A stretch of DNA of 46,138 bases from Haplosporangium gracile (GCA_015499985.1 JAAAUF010000237.1:1-46138), one strand, 5' to 3'. Shown: positions 37,335 to 46,022, counted from the first letter of the stretch. Numbers and translations: made by a program. Notes: generated by a model not told the origin, from the sequence alone.

Positions 37335-38557
37335 ATGAACGAAAAAGAAGACATCATCATAAACGACGATGGCGAGGAGACCGTCCACCACAAACACATG
37401 AAGGTCGCACTAGAGTTGGTAATGATCTCTTCCATGACAACAACAACCTTGGCTGCGTACTAATGGCATAAGCGAATGACTCGACTTGTTTGTTTGTTGT
37501 TGCTTGCTCGCAACTTTTTGGTCAAGTTGCTTACCTCACTCTCACGTTATCACTCCAAAACAACATCCTAGGCCCTGGAGGCACATTCTGTAGGGGAGGT
37601 CCCAGTCGGCTGTGTGTTTGTATATGAACCCACGGGTGCAATCATTGGCAAGGGCAGGAACAAGACTAACGAGAGCTTGAACGTAAGCAGACAATGACAA
37701 GGGGGGCTGTTGTTTATGTTGTTCCCGTTATTGCGTTCTTGCTCATCCAGTTTTCTTACTCACGCTGTCGTATATCTATCTGTTCATATGCCATCTAGGG
37801 CACTCGCCATGCTGAGTTTGAGGGCATAGACATGATCCTGGCTCAGGAAGAGTACTTTGCAAAGATTCAGCAGGACTCGCGGTTGTTCTGGAAGGATGTG
37901 ACTCTCTATGTCACTATTGAGCCCTGTGTAATGTGTGCGAGCGCATTGCGTCAATTAGGTATGAATAGTATTGGAGCACTATGTTGTCCAATGCACCAAT
38001 CAACTCAATGCTCAAGGGGGGTACAGTCTCGCTTAGTCCAAAGGAAAATAGCCATGGGGTTTTCATTTATTGATGCAGGTTTCTTCGTTGACTTTGATGA
38101 TGTGTGTATATTTTTAGGCATCGGCCATGTCTACTTTGGAGCAGGAAATGATCGATTTGGTGGCAACGGATCCGTCTTCAACATCCACACCGAGTAAGTG
38201 CACCTTTTTCTTTGCTATGTCTTCCAAGAAGCAGCAGCAAATGGTTCTCATTTCTGATGATATTACACCATCATCTGTCTTTAGCGCTGAGCTGCCTCAT
38301 TCGCCCTACCCTTCGGAAGGAGGATACTACCGGAGCGAGGCCATCATTATCCTGCGCAAGTTCTATGTCGGTGAAAACCTGCATGGTATGAAGGGCAACA
38401 TCAGAATTGTTCATGATGTATCGTATGAGTTATTATTTTTCTTTTTTCCTAACCTATGTCTGCATTTGCTGATGTTTTGTTTAATAATAATAATAATTGT
38501 GAAATAGCTCCTGAGCCCAAGAAGAAGAAGCATCGTGTGCTGAAAGAACTTCCATAG
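37335..38557 (+). CDS. TAD2: tRNA-specific adenosine deaminase catalytic subunit Tad2 (ADAT2)
   Basis: Six exons: 37335-37418, 37572-37682, 37799-37958, 38118-38193, 38285-38385 and 38508-38557; 193 aa. The zinc deaminase motifs are complete: H69-A-E71 (the Glu is the proton shuttle) and P107-C108-x-x-C111 (EPCVMCASALRQLG). The order MKVALELALEAHSVGEVPVG, then GKGRNKTN and GTRHAEFEGID is typical of Tad2; a Tad3 would have Val in place of the catalytic Glu. The tail ENLHAPEPKKKKHRVLK matches the family's basic C-terminus and decides the last splice. With Tad3 it converts A34 to inosine in tRNAs such as the tRNA-Thr(AGU) at the start of this window. Tad3 is not in the window. Confidence 0.94.
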
Positions 38558-39103
38558 TCCCATTGGTCCAATGCCTTTAAGAGAACATCGAGCCGTTGCA
38601 TTTTTCCTTTTCCTCCTCTCGACAATGCTGCTCCAATAATACCCATCGGAAAAAAACCCAAACAACAAAAATACTTTTCATAAATCTCATGCATTTCATA
38701 CAAATGCGATGCTGTGCTCACGCTCACATTTTTTTTTTTCGCACTTCGCCCAAAGACACAACTACAAAAAGAAGTGACGCTTTATGTTCATCTTCTTGGC
38801 TGGATGTCAGCCCCGCACACACGGTGGCACAAGTTTGAGGTATAAAGGGACCCTTCTTCCCTTCGTTTTTCTGAAGCATCAAACTTTCATTTTTTTCTTT
38901 TGTACTCTACTTTCTGTCTTTTCATTTGGGCACTTGCATTCATTCACTCACTCACTCACTCATTCACTCATTCATCACTGCATTCAAAAAAAAACTCATT
39001 CACATTTTATACCCACACACACCACAACACACGCACTTTACAAAACTACAAAACTACTATTCTACAACACCACAGCACTACATTCCCATTAATATAATTT
39101 ATC
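38558..39103. promoter_or_regulatory. Profilin upstream region with TATA box and TCAC repeat
   Basis: A TATA box TATAAAGG lies at 38841-38848. Downstream come a T-rich tract, an imperfect tetranucleotide repeat of CATT/CACT units at 38941-38975, and a C/A-rich leader (CCCACACACACCACAACACA) up to the profilin ATG. The first part is the 3' UTR of Tad2. The strong TATA and long CA leader fit a highly expressed gene. Confidence 0.55.
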
Positions 39104-40241
39104 ATGACCTGGCAAGCATACGTTGACGATAACCTTGTTGGTACCGGCAAGGTCGCCAAGGCAGCCATCTTTGGAACAGACGGAAGTCTTTGGGCCACAT
39201 CAGCTGGATACAATGTAAATGCCCTCCTCTTTTCTCATTCCTACGCACTCCCACAATGCACACATATGCACCTACCCTCCTCGAATCGTCAACTGCATAG
39301 ATATAAGATGAATGACAATCTACATGATCCAGGGCAAACAACACATATTCACATTTGTTCCTGTCCATCTCATTTTCTTCCAATTTTGTAGGTCGATCCT
39401 GTCGAGGTCCTCAAGCTGATCGCAGCATTCGAAAACACCGACGACATTGCAGCCAACGGCCTCTTTCTCGAAGGCAAAAGGTTCAATTACCTTCGCAGTG
39501 GAGACGCAAGCATCTATGCCCTTGTACGTCAATTTTTGTTTTTTATCGTTCATTCTTATTGCCTTGTCGTTACTCTGTGGTATAATGACTTTCATGCTCC
39601 AAAGGTCGGTGGGGTGACTGCAGACGAAGTTCCGCTGAAATGAAAAAAGGTCATGGTGAGAGTGGAGCCCGCGTATTGTCTTGTGCAAAAATCAAAAATA
39701 GCTCTTGTGATCAAAAAATCAACGGCAACAGAAAAAAACAGCAATGCCAAGCTAGGCTGCCGGCTCTCATATGTCCTATTTTTATTTTTCGTTCATTCTT
39801 TTTTCTATGGGTCTCCTCTGTTTTCATCTCTTGATGAGTTGCAGGGTGTACTTGAAGAAGTAAAATGAAAAAAAAATGAGAGTCCGTAGAACTATCCCCG
39901 GGCAGAGTTCATTTCATTTCCGAGCGATGAAGAATAGAGTTTCTAACGTGCTCTAAAAATTGTTTCTATTTCATTTCACCACTTTCCAATAGGGTGATGG
40001 TGGAGTAACGTGTGTGAAAACAAACAAGGCCGTCCTTCTTGGACACTATGCCGAGAACATGCCTGCAGGCGACAGCACAGTGGTTGTCGAGTCCCTCGGT
40101 GACTACCTCCGTGATACTGGCTTTGTAAGTCCCATTAGATTCTCAATTGAGTTCTCTAACTGTTCGCTGCTTGTTCCATCAATGTGCTGTCTACTCACTC
40201 TCATTCTTCTCCTTCTCCTCTTTTTTTCTTGATCATAGTAA
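39104..40241 (+). CDS. PFY1: Profilin, actin-monomer binding protein
   Basis: Exons 39104-39214, 39392-39523, 39993-40124 and a last coding exon consisting only of the stop codon at 40239-40241; 125 aa, the usual length. The N-terminus MTWQAYVDDNL has the conserved Trp3 and Tyr6 that bind poly-proline. GSLWATSAGYN, FNYLRSGDASIYA and KTNKAVLLGHYAENM are typical fungal profilin blocks, and the C-terminal helix ends SLGDYLRDTGF. Without the last intron the protein would gain a hydrophobic tail unlike any profilin, so the stop immediately after CATAG is the better reading. It regulates actin assembly with formins in the cytoplasm. Intron 2 (469 nt) is unusually long for this window; short open frames inside it look spurious. 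Confidence 0.95.
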
Positions 40242-40602
40242 ATAACCGACGTAGTCGATACCCGTAATACATTTATACCCCTGCCGCTCTGGAAGTGTCT
40301 GATGCTGGTTGTCAGGCTGTCCTTGATGGCATACACTACCCTAAAATAGACATTAGACCTTAGACGTAATAATCACTTTAATTTTACCTGTGGCTTATGC
40401 ATTTGGCCAGCTTCTTTTTTTTTTTTTTTTGAACACACAAGCATAAAAGAGGGTTGAATCGTTTCTGTTGTCAACAGCCAAGGCGCTATTGCATCAACGA
40501 ACAGGACCAGGAACTGGGTCTAACCAGCAAATATACCCGGCAAAGGAATCAACAGTCAACAAGGCAGAAAAAAAAAAAGACTACTTTACTCATTAACCAG
40601 CA
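40242..40602. other. Intergenic region profilin / Las1
   Basis: 361 bp containing the profilin 3' UTR and the Las1 promoter. It has a T run at about 40411-40430 and an A run about 40570-40579 shortly before the Las1 ATG. No further gene seen. Confidence 0.45.
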
Positions 40603-42853
40603 ATGCCGCCCAAACTGCCCAAGCTGGTGCCATGGCATTCCCCTGCCGAGTTCATTCAGGTGCACCAGTGGTTCTACCCTTCACCCTCCGAAGATGGGTC
40701 CCCAGATATCAGAGCTCAAGAATGTGCCATTCGACGCGTAAGGAAAACAAACATTCATCAAAAAGTTTGCAATTGGGATATCAACTGATTGATCAGCAGG
40801 GTCTATTGATTGTCTTGCAGGATAAGCTCACGGGAAAGAGGGACTAATATCGGTCCTAATGTATCCCTTCTCTTTCAACGCAAAGGTCAAGGCATGGGAG
40901 GCAAGAGGTAAGCTGCCACACGCAATAGACTCTACAGCGGCGTTCATGCAGGTCGTCGTTCGGGATTGGACACAAACATGCTCGGACCAGGATCTACGAC
41001 ACATGTACTCAATGGTCTTTATCAGGTTCGTCAACGGATACGTCGATGCCTTCCAGTCATCTAAATCTGCCAAATCGATCGCTTACCTGGCAGTCGAGAA
41101 GGTTGGTATGCCGATCTGGTTTGTTGAGCTCAGACATACAGCCACCCATGACTACCTGCCGAGTCTGACAATCCTTCGCAGTGCCACAAACCAAGTAAGA
41201 GGCAAAGATTTGTGGTCTGGCCAATAGTTTCGTTATGACACCTACTATGTGTTTTCTTCGCTAACAAGTGTAATTATGTTCGTCAATATATGTAGGCACT
41301 GGCATGGATCAATGACAACTACTGGATGCCACAGTTGGTCTCTGTCAAGCTGGATGAAACTCTTTCGCCGGAAATGCTAACTGCCATGTCAGACTATGCT
41401 CGAACTGTCATCATGAGCCACAGATCCGAGAAGGAGAGGCAGCTCGAAGGTGAGATACAGGAACAAATAATACCCATTCAGTCGACAGAGATGAAAACAC
41501 TCCCACTAACCTTTTGCTATTTGTTTTTAGAGAACACATTATCACAACCAAAGCAGGAAGCTCACATCGTCGCTCGTTTGGTACGCGATCTCATCAAACG
41601 TTGTCGATCAGGAGACGAACTACTGGAAGTCCTGATCCCAATCTTGCTTGAGCCAGGAATGCTTGTACCTAACGCCAAGAAGATGAGAGCTTCTGGGAGA
41701 GACTTGAGTCTGGACAGTCTTGGACGGATGGTTGACCTGTGCTGGATGCCACTGATGAATAAGCTGCAGACGGATCTGAGGGGGACGAATAACAAGGACG
41801 GAGAACCCATCTCGTTCTGGGTCGGACTTGTAGATGCCATGCTTCAAAAGCTGGTTGATGCCAACAATGCGGTGCAGGCTGCGGCGTTGCCAACAGCAAC
41901 TGCGAATGAAAAGTCTGCAGCCAAGACAGGAAGTTACCTGATCACGATATGTAAGTTATACCTTAGGGATGTTGGCGTGATGGGTGTCCGACGTGAAAAA
42001 AAAGCGTATGATAAACACTGATACATATTTTTTTTTTTTTTTTGCATACTTAGTGGCGTGGCTCAAATATCTCATCAAACTGCACTACGACCAGCAACAG
42101 CATCAATACAGTAACATACGGACAAAGACAGGATCGTCATCATCATCCCTCTCTTCAGGAACAGCCTCGACCCCATTTGCCGCCCTTTCAGTCAACACCT
42201 CAGCACCAACACCATCACGACCCTCTGTTGCAGCAATGGCAGCCCAGCTTGTGGCGGAACAAGCCGCTGCCAACCAACCAGCAGGCATGTTCGACAACGA
42301 TGACATTATCAACATTGTCGAGGACTGTCTTCAGAGCAGTTTGATCCATGTCAGCCCTCTCATCCGTTCAGTCCTCAACACTGTAATCGAGTGTGATTCC
42401 GACATCAAGGAAAAGATTGGGCCTCTCCTGAGACAGATTGATCAGAGAATTGTTGCGGGCGCTCAGGTCGCAGCACCTGTCTATGCACCAGTATCAGCAC
42501 CAACGACGCCTGCTCTTTCCACCCCAACTCTGAATACCGTGTCAGTAGGAGGAAGTGTATGGCATGAGGGATCTAGCAAGGAGGATGATTCTAGGGCTGC
42601 GCAGTCTCAGAGCGAAGATACCGAGATGACTGAGTCTACTACCGCAACAACACAGGATTCTGCAGCTGATCAACTGGCTGTCGACAATCAGGAGGTTGTA
42701 GTCACTGCACTACCAACACAAGGAGCGTGGACGCTTTTTGAGGCTGATTCATGGCGACCGTGTCCTTTGGGCTGTCTTCCTGGAGGAGTCCTCCCCGACC
42801 TGTCATTACCTTGGGAACTGGATAACCCACCAATAGCCCGAGTCATGATTTAG
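40603..42853 (+). CDS. LAS1: Las1, HEPN endoribonuclease for pre-rRNA ITS2 cleavage
   Basis: Five exons: 40603-40737, 40886-41194, 41296-41449, 41531-41950 and 42054-42853; 605 aa. The N-terminal HEPN domain begins PKLVPWHSPAEFIQVHQWFY and carries the catalytic motif RHTATH at residues 128-133 (consensus RHxxTH). RVKAWEARGKLPHAIDSTAA is a strong family block. A helical middle domain runs to about 360, followed by a Ser/Ala/Thr-rich and Gln-rich linker (about 360-560). Near the end, W573-RPCPLGCLPG resembles the Las1 C-terminal tail that contacts the Grc3 (NOL9) kinase. With Grc3 it cuts ITS2 at C2 in the nucleolus and prepares the 26S/7S ends. The start codon is chosen because the family begins a few residues before the PW motif. 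Confidence 0.92.
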
Positions 42854-43023
42854 AGACAGAACGACATAAAAAACACATTGACATAGAGATGAATCATAGG
42901 TATGAAAATGCAGGTTATCGTGTTGTACAGTGTGTAGAAGAGATGCAAGTGCGAGGGTGTTGTTACAGGCTTATTGTAGGCTAATGCTTAAAGAGTGGAG
43001 AGTGGAGCCATGAAGGAAGCCAT

Positions 43024-43209
43024 TTAAAGAAGGCTGAGGTTGGCGAACATGGTCTGCGCAGACCTGCGAAGAGCCATCTCAAGTGCTTGGTCGTGGATCA
43101 TCCTGTTGGCTTGAGCGGGACGCTGTATATCGACTGAGGAGCGAGGAGTCTGAGCTGGGGAGGTGACAGCCGAGGCAGACTGGTTCTTGTTGGACTTGAA
43201 GAGAGACAT
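43024..43209 (-). CDS. MSLFKSNK-family small protein, gene 1
   Basis: Intronless, 61 aa. It starts MSLFKSNKNQSAS, then SPAQTPRSSVDIQRPAQ, and ends in a predicted amphipathic helix (HDQALEMALRRSAQTM) with C-terminal NLSLL. The family pattern shared with the three neighbours is MSLFKSNK, a Ser/Ala/Thr stretch, P-x-Q-[TS]-P-R-x-S, R-P, then a helix containing QA. No signal peptide, membrane segment or known domain. The TPR and SPR cores look like proline-directed or basophilic kinase sites (inference). An in-frame ATG at 43395 would add 62 residues, 24 of them ordinary and the rest Thr/Ala repeat, but all paralogues begin at MSLFKSNK. It converges on Las1 (170 bp) and diverges from gene 2. Confidence 0.8.
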   Translation of the reverse strand: MSLFKSNKNQSASAVTSPAQTPRSSVDIQRPAQANRMIHDQALEMALRRSAQTMFANLSLL

Positions 43210-43326
43210 GGCTGTTGTTGCTGTTGTTGCTGTTGTTGCTGTTGTTGCTGTTGTTGCTGTTGTTGCTGTTGTTGCTGTTGTTGCTGTTGTTGCTGTTGTT
43301 GTTACTGCTGTTGCTGTTGTTGCTGA
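43210..43326. repeat. 9-bp microsatellite GCTGTTGTT in the leader of gene 1
   Basis: About ten near-perfect copies of GCTGTTGTT run up to the start codon of gene 1, which is read from the other strand, so the transcript leader is a pure AACAACAGC repeat with no U. The last units toward 43326 are degenerate. Frames through it on either strand give Thr/Ala or Val/Ala repeats, which I do not regard as coding. Confidence 0.85.
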
Positions 43327-43439
43327 GTCAAGAATGAAAAAAGTGAGGAGCGAGGACGTATCTACGCAAGTTGCCAAGTCAGGACCAAGGAGCATTTAGA
43401 GCCTCATCGTCGTAGCCAAGAAGGGGAAGAGGACCCTTT

Positions 43440-43545
43440 CTTTGCTTGTTTCTTTTTGTTTGTTACTTTTTGTTTGTTTCTTTTTGTTTGTTTCTTTTTG
43501 TTTGTTTCTTTTTGTTTGTTACTTTTTGTTTGTTTCTTTTTGTTG
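43440..43545. repeat. 14-bp minisatellite TTTCTTTTTGTTTG, about 7 copies
   Basis: Tandem copies of a 14-bp unit, some with TTAC in place of TTTC, in the divergent intergenic region between genes 1 and 2, about 240-340 bp upstream of gene 1. On the strand of gene 1 it is AC-and-A-rich. The open frames across it are an effect of the repeat. Confidence 0.85.
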
Positions 43546-43549
43546 CACG

Positions 43550-43569
43550 GTTCATTTCCTCTCTTGGCA
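43550..43569 (-). promoter_or_regulatory. 20-bp promoter element shared with gene 4
   Basis: On the minus strand, hence in the orientation of gene 1, the sequence TGCCAAGAGAGGAAATGAAC lies about 340-360 bp upstream of its ATG, followed by CCGTGC. The identical 20-mer, followed by AACCGTGC, occurs at 45687-45706 in the same orientation relative to gene 4. Confidence 0.7.
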
Positions 43570-43840
43570 CGCCTGGGTTTTCATCTGTGACACTCCGCTC
43601 CTTCTTCGCATCCGCTCCATTTTCTCCCGCCGTGCGCCCGTACGCCGCACAGAAAAAATCTTTAATTGTGTCGGTCAACAGTCAAAATGCCTCAAGGCCA
43701 GCAACCAAACAACCAGCGTCATAATTGGTGAGCATTTTTGCTGGCCTTCTTGCCGCAGAACAACGGCCATGACTCTAATTTTGATCCCTGACTCCGCTTG
43801 AAAAGACGATGATAATGACACAAGGACCCAACCAGAATGA

Positions 43841-43873
43841 TCCATGCTCGCTCGGGCAACTCGGCACTCGATT
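43841..43873 (+). promoter_or_regulatory. Upstream element block of gene 2
   Basis: TCCATGCTCGC at 43841-43851, CTCGGCA at 43860-43866 and TCGATT at 43868-43873 occur in this order. The same three words, in the same order and orientation to the gene, occur before gene 3 (45349 to 45302 on the minus strand). They lie about 30-60 bp before the TATA box. Confidence 0.6.
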
Positions 43874-43902
43874 AGAAAGCAATTGAGGTCGTGATAAAGA
43901 AG

Positions 43903-43910
43903 TATATAAA
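43903..43910 (+). promoter_or_regulatory. TATA box of gene 2
   Basis: TATATAAA, 163 bp before the ATG. About 40 bp downstream, at 43943-43950, lies TCATCACA, which recurs at the same spacing after the TATA box of gene 3 and in similar form (TTCACTCACA) at gene 4, so it probably marks the start of transcription. Confidence 0.7.
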
Positions 43911-43981
43911 GCCCTTTGATCCTCTCTCTGTTTTTCTTTATTTCATCACAAGCATCCGCACCCAACCAACTAAGACCAACC

Positions 43982-44011
43982 AAAGCCAAGCGAAGCCAAG
44001 CAAAGCCAAGC
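43982..44011 (+). repeat. 10-bp repeat in the leader of gene 2
   Basis: Three copies of RAAGCCAAGC, embedded in a longer stretch of ACCAACC and CCAAGC words between the probable transcription start and the ATG. The leader contains very little T. Confidence 0.75.
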
Positions 44012-44072
44012 AAATCAAGACCCCATCCCCCTCCCTCAAGTCCAGCCCACCCTTCACAAGCCAAACCTAACC

Positions 44073-44261
44073 ATGTCCCTCTTCAAGTCCAACAAAATCA
44101 CATCTGCCTCTGCTGCTTCGACCCCAGCCCAGTCCCCTCGCACCTCGATCGATGCACAGCGCCCGGTCGTCCAAGGAACCACGATGACTCGTGAGCAGGC
44201 TGTCCGTCTGGCCATGCACAACTCTCAACAGAAGTTGCCTCACCACTTTAGCCTTCTGTAG
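44073..44261 (+). CDS. MSLFKSNK-family small protein, gene 2
   Basis: Intronless, 62 aa. It begins MSLFKSNKITSAS, continues STPAQSPRTSIDAQRP and then has a probable helix MTREQAVRLAMHNSQQK, ending HHFSLL. The M-T-x-E-Q-A-[IV] core and PRTS-[IL] are shared with gene 3 more closely than with genes 1 and 4. It has a TATA box, a C/A-rich repeat leader and an AATAAA signal, so it looks like an active gene. No known domain. It diverges from gene 1 (863 bp between ATGs) and converges on gene 3. Confidence 0.82.
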   Translation: MSLFKSNKITSASAASTPAQSPRTSIDAQRPVVQGTTMTREQAVRLAMHNSQQKLPHHFSLL

Positions 44262-44344
44262 GTCAGAGACAACTTACTATCACACATACACTTGCATAGC
44301 ATTCATTCGCCCTTCACTGTACAATACCATCGACTTGCATCTTT

Positions 44345-44350
44345 AATAAA
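44345..44350 (+). terminator. Poly(A) signal AATAAA of gene 2
   Basis: Canonical hexamer 84 bp after the stop codon of gene 2. Confidence 0.65.
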
Positions 44351-44720
44351 CACCCATCACATATTACTCTATATCTTTCTTGTATGTGAATGCCGCATAT
44401 CATGCTGAGGAAAGTGAAGGGGAGTGACAACAAGCTACGTTCATTTGTTCGCTTACTTGCCCTGCCCCTTCACGACAAAATGACGAATGACAAATGGCAA
44501 ATTTTCTTTTAGAAGAGATAATTCAGGAACAGAAGCGAAGCTGATTGGCGTGTTGATGTGTCTGGCTGATCTATCGACGTGTTCTTTTTTTTTTTCTGAT
44601 TGTTTGTGTGCCTGTACTGTACACTGTGCGCTTTACTTCATTTCGCAATCTCACAACTCCTTACAACAGACAACAGGGGAAAGGGAAAACAAGAAGATGT
44701 AGTAGAAAAGGATGCAGGTG

Positions 44721-44726
44721 TTTATT
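44721..44726 (-). terminator. Poly(A) signal AATAAA of gene 3
   Basis: TTTATT on plus, AATAAA on the gene strand, about 100 bp after the stop of gene 3. Confidence 0.6.
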
Positions 44727-44824
44727 TTATATTACAAGACTGAAAAAATGCAGGGTTGGATGTGACGAAGAAATGCTGAGTATAGGGGTATGAGAGGCCG
44801 CGGCAGGAGATGATCTTTGGCGCT

Positions 44825-45004
44825 TTACATAAGCCTGAGGCTGAGGCCAGGAGCCTGGACGGTCTTCTTCATCACCATCTTGATGGCCTGCTCTTGAGTC
44901 ATCTTGGTCTCGGGACGCTGCTCGTTGAGGGAGGTACGAGGGGTCTGAGTTGGGGTGGTGGCAGCAGAGGCGGTCTTGTTCTTGTTGGACTTGAAGAGGG
45001 ACAT
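44825..45004 (-). CDS. MSLFKSNK-family small protein, gene 3
   Basis: Intronless, 59 aa. Sequence blocks are MSLFKSNKNKTAS, TTPTQTPRTSLNEQRP, the helix KMTQEQAIKMVMKKTV and the end APGLSLRLM. It is the most basic member at its C-terminus. The promoter has TATAAAAG, TCATCACA 38 bp downstream, and the three-word block shared with gene 2. The leader is a 10-bp repeat made of C, A and G only. No known domain; no signal peptide. It diverges from gene 4 (about 1 kb between ATGs). Confidence 0.82.
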   Translation of the reverse strand: MSLFKSNKNKTASAATTPTQTPRTSLNEQRPETKMTQEQAIKMVMKKTVQAPGLSLRLM

Positions 45005-45071
45005 GGCTGGTTGTATGTGCTTGGCTTGCGAGGGAGGGACTTGAGGGAGAGTTTGTTGGTGGTAGGCTTGA

Positions 45072-45173
45072 GTTGTTGTTGTGTTGTGTTGTTGTTGTGT
45101 TGTGCTGTGTTGTGCTGTGTTGTGCTGTGTTGCGTTGTGTTGCGTTGTGTTGTGCTGTGTTGTGTTGTGCTGT
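45072..45173. repeat. Roughly 10-bp repeat TGTGTTGTGC in the leader of gene 3
   Basis: Imperfect array of TGTGTTGTGC and TGTTGT units. On the gene strand it reads as GCACAACACA repeats with almost no T. It ends 68 bp before the ATG of gene 3 and begins right after the probable transcription start TCATCACA at 45178-45171. Confidence 0.8.
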
Positions 45174-45208
45174 GATGAGGAATAGAAAATAGAGAGGGGA
45201 TGTTGTTG

Positions 45209-45216
45209 CTTTTATA
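45209..45216 (-). promoter_or_regulatory. TATA box of gene 3
   Basis: TATAAAAG on the minus strand, about 205 bp before the ATG, with TCATCACA 38 bp downstream. Confidence 0.65.
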
Positions 45217-45274
45217 CGAGTTGGCCTCCTTCCTTCCTTCCTTACGTACTGAAGCGTTTCCTATCTTGGTCACA

Positions 45275-45292
45275 ACGTCTCGAACGAGACGT
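45275..45292. promoter_or_regulatory. Perfect 8-bp inverted repeat upstream of gene 3
   Basis: ACGTCTCG-AA-CGAGACGT, two 8-bp arms around two bases, about 60 bp upstream of the TATA box. A second weaker inverted repeat, CTCGCC...GGCGAG, lies at about 45324-45342. Form and position suit a dimeric transcription-factor site; this is inference. Confidence 0.45.
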
Positions 45293-45301
45293 CAACTCAG
45301 A

Positions 45302-45349
45302 AATCGACTGCCGACTGCCGAGCCTCGCCGAACGAGAGGCGAGCATGGA
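45302..45349 (-). promoter_or_regulatory. Upstream element block of gene 3
   Basis: On the gene strand, TCCATGCTCGC (45349-45339), CTCGGCA (45322-45316) and AGTCGATT (45309-45302). Same order as before gene 2, with about 15 extra bases between the first two words. Confidence 0.6.
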
Positions 45350-45686
45350 CCATTCCATTCGCTTCTATGGCAAAGGGCGGAGTATCACCCTCTTCCACTC
45401 TCAAATTAGACGTCTTTGCTGTTCTCGTTGTCCTTGCTTTTGCTTTTGTCCTCCGCACAGAAGAAAAGAATTTCGACGCTCATATTTTCACAACCAACCT
45501 TGATGACGATTGTTGACACGACTGAAGGGAGAGGTGGGACAGGTACAAATATGGACTCCATAGGGTTCGATGAGAGAGGCGAGAGAGTGATCAGGGCCGG
45601 CAGTGGACCTAAAAAAGGGCAGCGGGCGGAGTGTAGACCTTGGCACAGGTTGCTTTCCTGTTGTCTCCATTCCATTTCTCCAAGAC

Positions 45687-45706
45687 TGCCAAGAGAGGAA
45701 ATGAAC
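45687..45706 (+). promoter_or_regulatory. 20-bp promoter element of gene 4, shared with gene 1
   Basis: TGCCAAGAGAGGAAATGAAC, identical to the element upstream of gene 1 and in the same orientation to the gene; here about 320-335 bp before the ATG. Both copies are followed by CCGTGC within three bases. Confidence 0.7.
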
Positions 45707-45902
45707 AACCGTGCCAAAAAAGGGAGCGGCAATTACTTTTCTTTCGATTAGAGTATGCTGCGGGTATGGGGAACACAAACTGCGGAAGTGGAGCGCGGAG
45801 GAGAGGGACATAATCACTCTTGGCTACATTATCAATTGTGCCTCGGCAGATGAAGTCATTGTGGGATCCATACAAAGTAGAAAAGATGAGTGCCAGGATA
45901 CA

Positions 45903-45910
45903 TATATAAA
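45903..45910 (+). promoter_or_regulatory. TATA box of gene 4
   Basis: TATATAAA, 113 bp before the ATG, with TTCACTCACA at 45942-45951, about 39 bp downstream. CTCGGCA also occurs further upstream at about 45842. Confidence 0.7.
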
Positions 45911-46022
45911 AGAGTCGTTCATCTCCCTCTTGTTTCCAGTCTTCACTCACAACCAACAAAACACCAACCAAGACTAGCTCCAAGCATCCCCACTCGAGAC
46001 CCACCAACACACATCTACTACT

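Larger units (their letters stand above)
44262..44824. other. Convergent 3' regions of genes 2 and 3
   Basis: About 560 bp between the two stop codons. It holds a poly(A) signal for each gene (44345-44350 on plus, 44721-44726 on minus). The short open frames here have no features of interest. Confidence 0.55.

Noticed and set aside
39640..39868. Open frames inside profilin intron 2
   Set aside because: Not conserved, no domain, and the surrounding exons join perfectly without them.
43163..43399. Plus-strand open frame with a long Val/Ala repeat
   Set aside because: It is the reverse of the leader microsatellite of gene 1; open only because the unit is nine bases.
43442..43801. Cys/Phe/Leu-rich open frame of 119 codons
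   Set aside because: Produced by the 14-bp minisatellite; no conserved counterpart near the other pair.
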